This document shows, in pieces, positions 18,841 to 33,453 of a stretch of DNA of 64,000 nt. Position 1 is the stretch's first letter. Each line of letters opens with the position of its first letter. Under the pieces are notes generated by a model. It ran no database searches. It saw only the letters and a program-made list of their open reading frames with translations, and was not told the DNA's origin. Source of the stretch: Mycolicibacterium flavescens. Its GTDB lineage: Bacteria; Actinomycetota; Actinomycetes; Mycobacteriales; Mycobacteriaceae. The translations under genes were made by a program, and so were the position numbers. Location of the stretch: the NCBI RefSeq assembly GCF_001722335.1, contig NZ_MIHA01000004.1, positions 186,001 through 250,000 on the forward strand, given 5' to 3'.

Positions 18841-21800
18841 CAGATGACCTCTCGTAGGGATTCTTGCCAGATGCCCTGCAACGTCTCGACGTCCTCGGCG
18901 CTCAGGATGTCCGGCAGCGTGCGCCACTGCGTGACGAGCACCGGCGCGTCGGCTTCGCCGAGCACGGCCGCCAGGATCGTCAGCTCGTGCCGCACCGCCA
19001 GATTCGGCTCCGGCAGTTGTGACACCCCGGACAGCAGCGCCCGGTCCGGCCGCAGCGCGCCGCCGTCGATGCCGACGTGCACCCGGCCCAGGAAGTTCAG
19101 CAGCAGTTGCGGTTCCGGCAGCGCGCCGAGGCGTTCGGCGGTGTCGGGGCGCACGTACCGCAGCAGCCCGTAGTCGATCGGGTCGCCGGGCAGACCGGCC
19201 ACGTCATCGGCGGTGCGCACCCGCAGCGGGTAGATCGCGGTGAGCAGGCCGACGGTGTCGGAGGTGTCGGCGCCGTCGACCACGGTGTCCGCGCGGCCGT
19301 GGGTTTCCAACGCCAGCAGCGGGGCCGGGCGCGGGTCCTGACCGCGGCGCTCGCGCCACCGGGCGACGGTGCGGGCGGCGGCCGCGGCCAGCAGGTTCGG
19401 CGCGGGTTGCGATCCGTTGAGCACGCGCAGCGTGGTTTCGCGGTCGGTGGCCGACATCGTCACGACGACGTCGCCGACCCGGTCGGTCTCCGGCCGCAGC
19501 CGGCGGGCGCCCAGCGGCGGGTCGTCACCGGCGAGTTGGGCGGCCCAGAAGTCGCAGGTGTCCAGCGCGGCGGCGCGCTCGCTCATCAGCCGCGACCACC
19601 GCCGGTAGCTGGTGTGTTCGGGCGTCGGGGCGGGCCGCGCGCCCGACTGCACGGCGTGCCAGCCCGCGTCGAGTTCGGCCAGCACGATCCGCCACGATGC
19701 GGGGTCCATCGCGAGCACGTGCGCGGTCAGCAGCAACACGCTCTCACCCTCGGGTGGGCGCAGCCACGTCGCGGCGATCATCGAGCCTGCTTGCGGGTCA
19801 AGGCGTTGCACCGATTCGCCGGTGTGCCGGGCGACGGCCTCGGTGAGGTCACCGTCGACGGGCACCTCGGTCAGCAGGTCGCCGCTCTGGTGTTCGACGA
19901 ACGTCATGGTCTGGCGGTCGAGGCGGCTGCGCAGCACCTCGTGGCCGTCGACGACGGCGCGCAGCACCGCCTCGAGTTGCGCGCGGGTGACACCGGCGGG
20001 CAGCCGGATCGCCTCGGTCTGCGCCAACCGGCGCGGGTCCCCGTGCTCGTAGAGCCAGTGCACGTTGGGCAGCACCGGGATCGGGCCGCCGGGTTCGCTG
20101 TCGCGTTCGGCGCCCGCCATCGATTCGCCGTCGATCGCGGCGGCCAGGTCGCGGACCGTCGCGCATTCGAGCATCAGCCGCGCGCGCAACGGGATTCCGC
20201 GGCGCCGCGCGGCCTGCACCACCGACAGCGCGACGATGCTGTCGAGGCCGAGCGCGAGGAAGTCGGCGGTGACGTCGATGCGGTCGTGACCGCCGAGCAG
20301 TTCGGCGAGCACCTCGACCAGCGCGGTCTCGGTCGGGGTCTGCGGCGTCGCGGACGGGCTGTCGGTGACCGTGAGCGCGGCCAGCGCCGCCTCGTCGACC
20401 TTGCCGTGCGCGGTCAGCGGCATCCGGTCGACGACGACGATGGTGTGCGGGAGCATGTAGCGCGGTAACCGTTTCGCCACCATCGCGCGAAGTTCGGCGA
20501 CTTGGGGCGCCGGGTCGGCCGCCACGTAGGCCACCAGCTGTGGGCCCCAACGTTGTTCGCGCACCGCGACGTGCGCGTGCCGCACCGCCGGGTGCGCGTG
20601 CAGCACGGCGGCGATCTCGCCGGGTTCGACGCGGAAACCGCGGATCTTGACCTGCGCGTCGGAGCGACCGAGATACTCGAGCCCGCCGTCGGGTTGGCGG
20701 CGCACCACGTCGCCGGTGCGGTACATCCGCTCGCCGGGGCATAACGGGTCGGCGACGAACCGGCCCGCCGTCTCGGCCGGCCGGCCCAGGTAGCCGCGGG
20801 TCAGTTGGCCGCCGGACAGGTACAGCTCGCCGGCCACCCCGTCGGGCACCGGCCGCAGCCACGAGTCCAGCACGTAGGCCCGGCTGGGCGCGGTGGGCCG
20901 ACCGATGCTCGGCTGGGTGTGTTCGGCTATCGCGGCGACCACCGCTTCGACGGTGGTTTCGGTGGGGCCGTAACAGTTGTAGGCCGTCATCCCGGTGCGG
21001 GCACATTCGTCGCGGATCATGTTCCAGGCGGGGATGCCGACCGCTTCCCCGCCGAGCGCCAGCACCCCCAGCGGCACCGTCGTCAACAGCCCGACCGCGT
21101 GCAGCTGGGCGAACATCGACGGGGTGGTGTCGATCAGGTCGATCGCGTAGCGCCCGATGGTCTCGACCAGCGCCTCGGCGTCGCGTTGGGTGTCGTCGTC
21201 GACGATGTGCACGGCGTGCCCGTCGAGCAGCGCGGCCAGCGGCTGCCAGGCGGCGTCGAACGTGAACGACCAGGCGTGCGCGACCCGCAGCGGGTGACGC
21301 AGCCGGGAAGCCGCCGGCCGCAGCACGTTTCGGGCGTGGTCCTCGGCATAGGCCAGCAGCGCCTGGTGGGTGCCGACGACGCCCTTGGGCCGGCCGGTGG
21401 TGCCGGAGGTGAACACGATGTAGGCGGCCTGACCGGGCTTGGCGGGCACCGGACGGAAGTCGTCGGCGCGTGCCCCCGGTGCGGCGAGCAGGTCGTCGTC
21501 GACGACTACCGTCGCCCCGCACTGGGCGAGGATGTCGGCGATGCGGTCGGCGGGCATCGACGGGTCCAGCGGCACGATCACCCCGCCCGCCTTGAGCACC
21601 GCGAACATCGCGATCACATACTGTGGTCCGCGCGAAAGCCGGATCGCCACCGGGGTTTCGGCGGTGACGCCGCGTTCGACCAGCGTCGCGGCCAGCCGCT
21701 CGGCGGCCTCGTCGAGTTCGCGGTAGGTCAGTTGGCCGCCGGACCAGCTCAGCGCGGGCGACGCCAGCCGGGTGCCGGCGGCCGCGGTGAACGCGGTGTG

Positions 21801-23182
21801 CACGCCGAGATGCTCGGGCTGCGGCGCCGGCGGGTGCGCCTGGACCGCCGCCTCACCGTCGAGCAGCACGCTGACATCGCGGAAAGCGCTGTCCCAGTGG
21901 GTGATCAGCCGTTCGGCGACGGTGAGCACCCGTCGGCCCAGCGATTCGGGGGTCATCTGGCCGAGTGCGCCGTCGACCACCTCGACCAGCACGGTGAGCT
22001 CGTCGTCGGCCATGTGCGCGGCGATGGTGACCGGGAAGTGCGACACGCTCTCCAGCGCGGCCGGCGAGAACGTCGCGCCGTTGGCTTCGAAGTCGCCGCC
22101 GCCGACCAGGCCGCCCGGCGGGAAGTTCTCGTAGACCAGCAGGGTGTCGAAGATCTCGCCGATCCCGCCGAGCGCGCGCAGTTCGTTGTGCGGCAGGTAG
22201 CTGTGGTCGCGCAGCTTGGCCGCCTCGCGTTGCAGCGCCAGGCACTGCGCACCGACCCGCGCCGTGGGGTCCAGCCGCACCCGCAGCGGCACGGTGTTGA
22301 TGAACAGCCCGACCATCGCTTCGACGCCGGCGAGTTCACCCGGCCGCCCGGACACGGTGACGCCGAACGCCACGTCGCGGCGGTCGGTGAAAGCCGACAG
22401 GATTGCCGCCCAGGCCATCTGCACCAGGGTGTTGACGGTGACCCCGCGGGTGCGGGCGGCCTCGGCCAGCCGGGCGGTGGCCTCGCGGTCGAGGTTGAGT
22501 TCGGTGCGCTGCGGTGCGCCGCGCGGCGCCTCGCCGGAGGTCAGCGCCGGTGTCACCAGCGTCGGGCCGCCGAGGTCCGCGAGGTGTTCGCGCCACAGGC
22601 CGCGGCTGGTCTCCTGGTCGCGGTTGGCCAGCCAGCCGATGTAGTCGCGGTACGGGCGCGGCGGCGGTGGCAGCACCCCGGTGTCTCCGCCCGAGCGGTA
22701 CAGCGCGATCAGTTCGCCGACGAACAGCGGCAGCGACCAGCCGTCGATGATGATGTGGTGCGCCACCACGACGAACCGCCAACGCGGACCGGGTGTTTCG
22801 ATCAGCACGAACCGGATCGCCGGTCCGCGTTCCAGGTTGAACGGTCTGCGCCGCTCGTCGGCTTCCAGCGCCGCCACCTCGTCGGCGGCCGCGGTGATGT
22901 GCCGCCACGGCACCTCGGCGCGGGTCGGCACGACCTGCACGGGTTTGTTGCCTGCGCGCACGAAGCTGGCCCGCAGGTTCGGGTGCCGGTCCAGCAGCGC
23001 GGCGGCGCAGTCGCGCAGCAGGCCGGCGTCGAGCGCCCCGGTGATGTCGGCGGCCATCGCGATGACGTACGGGTCCTCGCCGCCGTCCTCGGCGGTGCTC
23101 AGCGCCGACAGCGAGTACAGCCCCTGCTGCAGCGGGCTGAGCGCCATCACGTCCTCGATGGCGACCTTCTCGTCGGTTGAAG

Positions 23183-23186
<4 letters not shown>
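18840..23186 (-). CDS. mbtF: mycobactin NRPS MbtF (C-A-PCP-terminal E-like domain)
   Basis: This 1448-aa synthetase adds the terminal (cyclised) hydroxylysine. Domains: condensation at about 8-440 with HHIIIDG at 143-149; adenylation at about 465-960 with FTSGTTGRPKG (about 592), YNCYGPTETTV and KIRGFRVEPGEIAAVL; carrier with LGLDSIVALSVVQ (Ser about 980); and a C-terminal condensation/epimerisation-like domain at about 1030-1448. In the last domain the HHxxxDG motif reads HVLAMDPASW (about 1157), so the second, catalytic His is Val. There is no thioesterase; release may occur by cyclisation. Start is GTG 23186, overlapping the mbtE stop (GTGA). M. tuberculosis MbtF is 1461 aa. Confidence 0.94.
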
Positions 23187-28271
<5,085 letters not shown>

Positions 28272-28279
<8 letters not shown>

Positions 28280-31202
28280 GCGTGTCCACCTTCTCTGATC
28301 GTTTCGTGTCGAGGTCGGCGATGAGTTGGTCGCCGGTGATGCCGCCGAGCAGGGTCGCCAGCGCCACCTTGTGGCCGGTCACCCGCTGCAGCCGTTTGCG
28401 CAGATCCAGGGCCAGCAGCGAGTCGACGCCGAGATCGAGCAGCGAGGTCTGCAGATCGAGGTTCTCGGCGTCCAGGTTCAGCGCGGCGGCCAGTTCGGCG
28501 ACCACCCGCACCGCGATGTCGGCGTCGGGTGCGGTGCCGGTGTCGGTGTCGGTCTCGGTTTCGCCGCCGACGAGGATCGACAGCCGGTCCCGGTCGGCCG
28601 CCATGACCAGCGGCTCGCCGGGGTGGTCGCGCAGGCTGGCCTCGATCGCGGCTTCGGGGTCCATCGCGCTCAGACCCGACCGTTCGATGCGGGCGACCTC
28701 GTCGGGGTCGACGATGCCGGTCCCCCACAGCCCGAATCGCACTGCGGTGCACTGTATCCCGTTGCCGCGGAGTTGACCGGCCAGTACGTCGAGCATGCGG
28801 TTGGCCGCCGAGTACGCGGCGTGTCCGAGTCCGCCCCAGAGTCCGGACACCGACGAGCACACCAGCACCCGGGCGTCCGGGCGCAGCGGCCAGGACTCGG
28901 TGATCCTGGCGAGCCCGCCGAGCTTGGCCGCGGCGGTGTCGGCGAACGCGGCCGGGGTGAGTTCGTCGTGCCTGCAGAAGGTGGCCGCGCCCGCGGCGTG
29001 CACCAGCAGCGACGCGCCCGATCCGGCGTGGGCCTGCGCGGCGGCGCGGACCTGCTCTGCGGAGGTCACGTCGCACCGAGCCGAAAGGACGTCGGCGCCC
29101 AGGGCGCGTAACTCGTCGAGCACCGCGGTGTCGACGCCACTGCGGCTCAACAGCACGATTCGGCGCGCCCCGTTGGCGGCCAGGTGGCGGGCGTAGTGCA
29201 GGCCGACGGCGCCGCTGCCGCCGGTGATCACCACATCGGCGAGCCGCTCGCCGTCCAGCGGCCACGCCGGCGGCGGCTCCGCGACGTCGACCAGACCTCG
29301 GAAGAATTGCGTTGTCTGCGATCCACTCTCGCGCAGCGCCACGTCGGCGCCCGCGCCGAGCACGGTGTCGACGATGCGGGTGGCGGCGGCCGGGTCGGGC
29401 TCCCAGGTGGCCAGGTCGAGATGGCGGAACGTCTGGTCGGGATGCTCGAAGCCGACGCAGCGGTGCGCGGCGGCCAGCGCGGCCTGCGCGGGCAGCGCGG
29501 CCGGTTCGTCGGGCCGGACGTGTTCGCCGCCGACGGTGATCAGCCACACGTCGCGGCAGTGCGGCCCGATGTGGCCTGCGTAGTCGAACAGCCCGGCGCC
29601 GGTGAGCCGGGCGAGGTCGGCCGCGGCCTGTTCGACGTCCGGGTGGTCGAGCACCGGCGCCACGGCGACCAGCAGGTCGGCGTCGGCGGGTTCGACGAGA
29701 TCTGTGGCGTGGTGTTCGCGCACGGCGTCGCGCAACCGGTCTGCCAGCGGGCCGGCGGGTCCGGCCAGTTCGACCAGCGCGATCCGGCGACCCGTCGGCG
29801 TCGCGGGGAGTTCGGTTGCAGGCGTCCAGGTTTCGGCAGCGATCGTCACCGACGGTACCGGGGCCAACGGTTCGGGGACCGCCCACAGGTGCACGGCGCG
29901 CATCGGGGCGTTGGGGAAACCGCGCAGGGGCCGCGACGTGACGTCCACCAGGTCGCTCCACCGGTAGCCCGGGTCGGCGACCGCCGCCGCGGCGATGTTG
30001 GCCGACAGCGCGTCGATCAGCGGTTCGTCGCGGTGCCCCGATCCGACCATCAGCGTCTGCTCGCCGTCGTCGACCAGGGAGCCGAGCGCGAACAGCAGCG
30101 CGGGATGCGCGGACAGTTCGACGAACGCCCGGGCGCCGTGGTTCGTCGCGGTGGCCGCCGCCTTGTCGAACCGCACGGCGTTGCGCAGGTTGGTGTACCA
30201 GTACTCGGCGAACCCGGTGCCGGCGGCCACCACGTCGCCGGTGGCCGACCCGATGAACGGCACTGCGCTGTCGGCGAACCGGCCGCCGGGCAGCCTGGCG
30301 ATCAGATCCGCGCGCAGCGGCTCGAGCGCGCTGGTGTGCGCCGGGAAGTCCACCGAGATCAGGCGCGCGAAGCCGCCGCGCTCGGTGACACCGGCGACGA
30401 CCGCCTCCACGGCGCCGCGGTCACCGGAGACCACCACCGACGATTCGGCGTTGACGACCGAGACTTCCAGCCAGCCCGCCGCGCCCGCGCACAGCTGTTC
30501 GGCCTCGGCCAGGGCGACTCCGAGCACGCCCATGCCGTACTCCCCGGGCAGGGCAGCGACGGTGGTGGCGCGGGCGACGACGATCGCCGCCGCATCGGGC
30601 AGGGTGACGGTGCCTGCCAGGTACGCGGCGGCCACCTCACCGAGGCTGTGCCCGACCGTGAGGTCGGGGGTGATCCCGCACGACCGCCACACCGCGGCCA
30701 GCCCGACGGCGTGCGTGAATTGCGCTGCCTGCGTCTGGATCTGAGACCACTTGTCGTCGGTCTGCTCGCCGAGCAGATACGCCAGCGGCGACTCGGCGCC
30801 GGCGGCGACGAACTGTTCGGCGCACCGGTCGACCTCGGCGCGGTACGCCGGGATGCGGTAGGCCTCCACGCCCATCGACGGCCACTGGTTGCCCTGACCC
30901 GGGAACACGAACGCGGTGCGGGACGGGTTCGCCTGCACCGAGCGGGAGACCAACGGGTGCTCACCGTCGACGGCCAGCGCCCGCAGTCCGTCGCGCAGTT
31001 CGGCGGTGTCGGCCGCCCGCACCACGGCGCGGTGGCGGCGCGTCCGGCGGATCCGCAGAAGCGTTGCCGCCACCTGGGATACCGACGTGTCCGGGGCGCG
31101 GTCGAGGTAGTCGAGGATGGCCCGGGCGTCCGCGGCGATCAACTCCTCGGCGTGCGCGGACAGCAGCACCGGCACCCGGCCGTCGGGGAACCCGGCCATC
31201 AT
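28272..31202 (-). CDS. mbtD: mycobactin PKS MbtD (AT-KR-ACP)
   Basis: This 976-aa polyketide subunit supplies malonyl extension and ketoreduction of the beta-hydroxy acid unit, working with the separate ketosynthase MbtC. Domains: acyltransferase at about 90-380 (FVFPGQGNQWPSMG; GHSLGEVAAAYLAG, Ser about 186; ELSAHPALL); ketoreductase at about 655-850 (VVITGGSGAVGLHYARHLA; CSSVSGLWGGLGHAAYSAANR with catalytic Ser and Tyr); carrier at about 900-965 (LLDLGVDSLLALDLRKRL, Ser about 929). Start ATG 31202 overlaps the mbtC stop (ATGA); a second ATG follows directly. The split KS/AT-KR-ACP arrangement is as in Rv2381c. Confidence 0.95.
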
Positions 31203-32518
31203 GCCGCCTCACCGTCGGGCACCGCCACGATCACGTGGGCGTTGGTGCCACTCATCCCGAACGCCGACACCGCGGCCACCCGCCTTCCGTCGGTCGCCGA
31301 CCACGGCTGCGGCGCGGTCGCCGGCCGCAGTCCCTGGCTGTCCCAGTCGATTTCGCGGCTGACCTGCTCGATGTGCAGGCTGGCCGGGATCGTCGCGTGC
31401 TCGGCGGCGACCAGCACCTTGGCCAGACCCAGCGCACCGGCGGCGGCCTGCGAGTGCCCGACGTTCGATTTCACCGATCCGAGGAACGCGCCGCGTCCCG
31501 GTTCGGTGGCGCCGTAGGTCTCGGTGAGTGAGCGCAATTCGGTGCGGTCACCGAGACGGGTTCCGGTGCCGTGGCCTTCGATCAGGTCGACGTCCTCGGG
31601 TCGGACACCGGCGGTCCGGATCGCGCGGCCGAACAGCTTGGCCTGCGCCGCGCCGCTCGGGGCGGTGAGCCCGGTGGTCCGGCCGTCCTGGTTCACGCAG
31701 CTCGCGGCGATCTCGGCGAGAATGTGGTGGCCCGCCCGCAGCGCGGCCGACCGGCGTTGCAGCACGAACATCGCGGCACCCTCGGCCCACACGGTGCCGC
31801 TGCACTGCGCGCTGTAGGGCCGGCAGTGCCCGTCGTCGGAAAGCGCGTGCTGCTTGGCGAATTCGACGAAGAAGCCGGGTGATCCCATCACGCAGACCCC
31901 GCCCGCGAGCGCCATGTCGCAGTCGCCTGCGCGCACGGACTGCACCGCGACGTGGAAGGCCGCCAGCGCGGACGCGCACGACGCGTCGATGGTCAGCGCG
32001 GGTCCGGCCAGTCCGAGCGTGTAGGCGATCCGGCCGGAGATCACGCCGAGTGCGGTGCCGGTGATCAGATGTCCGCTGTGCGCGGAGTATTCGGCCATGT
32101 CGGGCCCGTACCCAGTGACCGACGCGCCGATGTAGCAGCCGACGTCGTGACCCTCGAGGTCGTCGGGGTTGACGCCGGTGTTCTCCAGCGCGCGCCACGC
32201 CACCCGCAGCGCCACCCGCTGCTGCGGGTCCATCGCGATCGCCTCGCGCGGTGAGATGCCGAAGAACGCCGGATCGAATGCGGCTGCGCCGGTGAGGAAT
32301 CCACCCATGTCGTGGATGCGTTTGAACCCGTCGCGGCGGGAGCCGGCGAGCAGGTCGCGCACCGACCAGCCACGGTCGGTCGGGAACGGGCCCAGTGCCT
32401 CACGCTGCTCGGACAGCAGCGACCAGTACGCCTGTGGGGTGTCGACGCCGCCCGGCGCCTCCACCGCCATACCGACGATGACGACCGGATCGGCGTCCCC
32501 GCTCGGACTATCGCTCAT
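31199..32518 (-). CDS. mbtC: mycobactin ketosynthase MbtC
   Basis: This 439-aa stand-alone ketosynthase condenses the growing chain with malonyl units on MbtD. It has the complete KS triad: Cys in LTIDASCASALAAFH (about 178), His in EGHGTGTRLGD (about 319) and His in GSVKSNVGHSQAAAG (about 354). N-terminal VVIVGMAVEAPGG and PREAIAMDPQQRVALRVAW are typical. The open frame extends upstream, but ATG 32518 (MSDSPSGDADPVVIVG) fits the family start and overlaps the mbtT stop by 11 bases. Size is close to Rv2382c (444 aa). Confidence 0.95.
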   Translation of the reverse strand: MSDSPSGDADPVVIVGMAVEAPGGVDTPQAYWSLLSEQREALGPFPTDRGWSVRDLLAGSRRDGFKRIHDMGGFLTGAAAFDPAFFGISPREAIAMDPQQRVALRVAWRALENTGVNPDDLEGHDVGCYIGASVTGYGPDMAEYSAHSGHLITGTALGVISGRIAYTLGLAGPALTIDASCASALAAFHVAVQSVRAGDCDMALAGGVCVMGSPGFFVEFAKQHALSDDGHCRPYSAQCSGTVWAEGAAMFVLQRRSAALRAGHHILAEIAASCVNQDGRTTGLTAPSGAAQAKLFGRAIRTAGVRPEDVDLIEGHGTGTRLGDRTELRSLTETYGATEPGRGAFLGSVKSNVGHSQAAAGALGLAKVLVAAEHATIPASLHIEQVSREIDWDSQGLRPATAPQPWSATDGRRVAAVSAFGMSGTNAHVIVAVPDGEAA

Positions 32519-33251
32519 TGACAAGTCTCGCCACCGCCGGGATGTGGTCGTTGAGGTAGAAGTGTCCGCCGTCGAACAGCGTCGAGGTGAACGCACCGCC
32601 GGTGTGGGTCTTCCAGCGCAGCAGCATGTTCTCGTTGATGCGGTGGTCCGAGCGGCCGCCGAGGGTGTGGATGTCGGCGCGGATACGCACGTCGGGATCA
32701 CACGAATACCGGTTGAACGCTTGATAATCCGCGCGCACGGCGCGCACCAGCAGCTCGACGAAGTCCTCGTCGGCCAGCAGCCGCGGGTCGGTGCCGCCGA
32801 GGTCGACCATGTCGGCGACCACGTCGACCGCCGCGGTCGGCAGCCGCGGCGACTCGGCGACCGCGCCCGGGGCGTGGCTGGCCGACACCCACAGGCTGTC
32901 GACGGCGGCACCCTCGCGTTCGGCGACGCGGGCGAACTCGAAGGCGATCACCGCGCCCATGCAGTGCCCGAACAGCCGCAGCGGGCCGACCGCGGCCCAG
33001 TCGCCCGCCGCGAACAGCTCCGCGGCCAACTGCTCGACGGTCTCGGGGGCGGGATGGGCGAGCCGGTCGGCGCGCTGCGGGTACTGCACGACGTAGGCGT
33101 CGGGACCGGTGCGGGCCAGTTCCGCGGCGAGCGTGCGGTAGGCGGTGGCCGCGCCGCCGGCGTGCGGGAAGACCACCGTCGCGGTGTGCGGCGACTGACC
33201 CGGTGTGCGCTTGATCCAGGGGGCGAAAGTCAATTGGTTCTGTTCGATCAT
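32508..33251 (-). CDS. mbtT: stand-alone type II thioesterase of the mycobactin cluster
   Basis: This alpha/beta-hydrolase (247 aa from ATG 33251) has the type II thioesterase signatures VVFPHAGGAATAYRTLAAEL, the nucleophile elbow FGHCMGAVIAFEF (here with Cys-Met after GH, where most members have Ser), and the C-terminal His in LFDGGHFYLND. In M. tuberculosis the equivalent domain is fused to the end of MbtB; here MbtB has none. The nucleophile position reading Cys rather than Ser is visible and unusual but tolerated in thiol-type hydrolases. The start overlaps the stop of a 21-codon leader (ATGA). An in-frame TTG at 33305 would add 18 residues without a ribosome site. It leads the operon mbtT-C-D-E-F-G-H. 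Confidence 0.88.
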   Translation of the reverse strand: MIEQNQLTFAPWIKRTPGQSPHTATVVFPHAGGAATAYRTLAAELARTGPDAYVVQYPQRADRLAHPAPETVEQLAAELFAAGDWAAVGPLRLFGHCMGAVIAFEFARVAEREGAAVDSLWVSASHAPGAVAESPRLPTAAVDVVADMVDLGGTDPRLLADEDFVELLVRAVRADYQAFNRYSCDPDVRIRADIHTLGGRSDHRINENMLLRWKTHTGGAFTSTLFDGGHFYLNDHIPAVARLVNER

Positions 33252-33313
33252 CGTGTCGGCGTCACAGTCGATTCCGGGGATCTGCGGATCTGGTTCGCAG
33301 CACAAACACCCAT
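33248..33313 (-). CDS. 21-aa leader peptide coupled to mbtT
   Basis: ATG 33313 is preceded by GGAGGG six bases upstream, the best ribosome site near this operon start. The frame encodes MGVCAANQIRR followed by SPESTVTPTR and stops at 33248, its TGA overlapping the mbtT ATG (ATGA). Ribosomes that finish the leader could reinitiate on mbtT, which has no clear Shine-Dalgarno of its own. It has one Cys and one Ile but no codon run suggesting amino-acid attenuation. Expression is inferred; the IdeR-like boxes lie just upstream. Confidence 0.5.
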   Translation of the reverse strand: MGVCAANQIRRSPESTVTPTR

Positions 33314-33330
33314 GAGATCCCTCCGTGCAA

Positions 33331-33349
33331 TTAGCGCAGGCTGCCCTAA
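33331..33349 (-). promoter_or_regulatory. IdeR-like iron box 1 upstream of mbtT
   Basis: TTAGCGCAGGCTGCCCTAA matches the mycobacterial IdeR consensus TTAGGTTAGGCTAACCTAA at 14 of 19 positions, with both outer quartets intact. It lies 18 bases upstream of the leader ATG, so iron-loaded IdeR should repress the mbtT-H operon. Confidence 0.75.
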
Positions 33350-33357
33350 GTCGGAAG

Positions 33358-33376
33358 TGAGGTTACCCTATCCTTT
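33358..33376 (-). promoter_or_regulatory. IdeR-like iron box 2 upstream of mbtT
   Basis: Read on the minus strand this is AAAGGATAGGGTAACCTCA, 14 of 19 matches to the IdeR consensus, with the right half better conserved. Its start is 27 bases from box 1, suggesting cooperative dimer pairs. Confidence 0.55.
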
Positions 33377-33453
33377 CCGCACGGGACACGCCTACGGCAG
33401 CCATTTCGGCGCGCTACCACTCGCTGGTCGACTGGTAGGGCACCCAAGCCGCG

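Noticed and set aside
33252..33305. 18-residue N-terminal extension of the thioesterase from TTG 33305
   Set aside because: It has no ribosome site and overlaps the better-supported leader frame; the family N-terminus begins near MIEQNQLTF.
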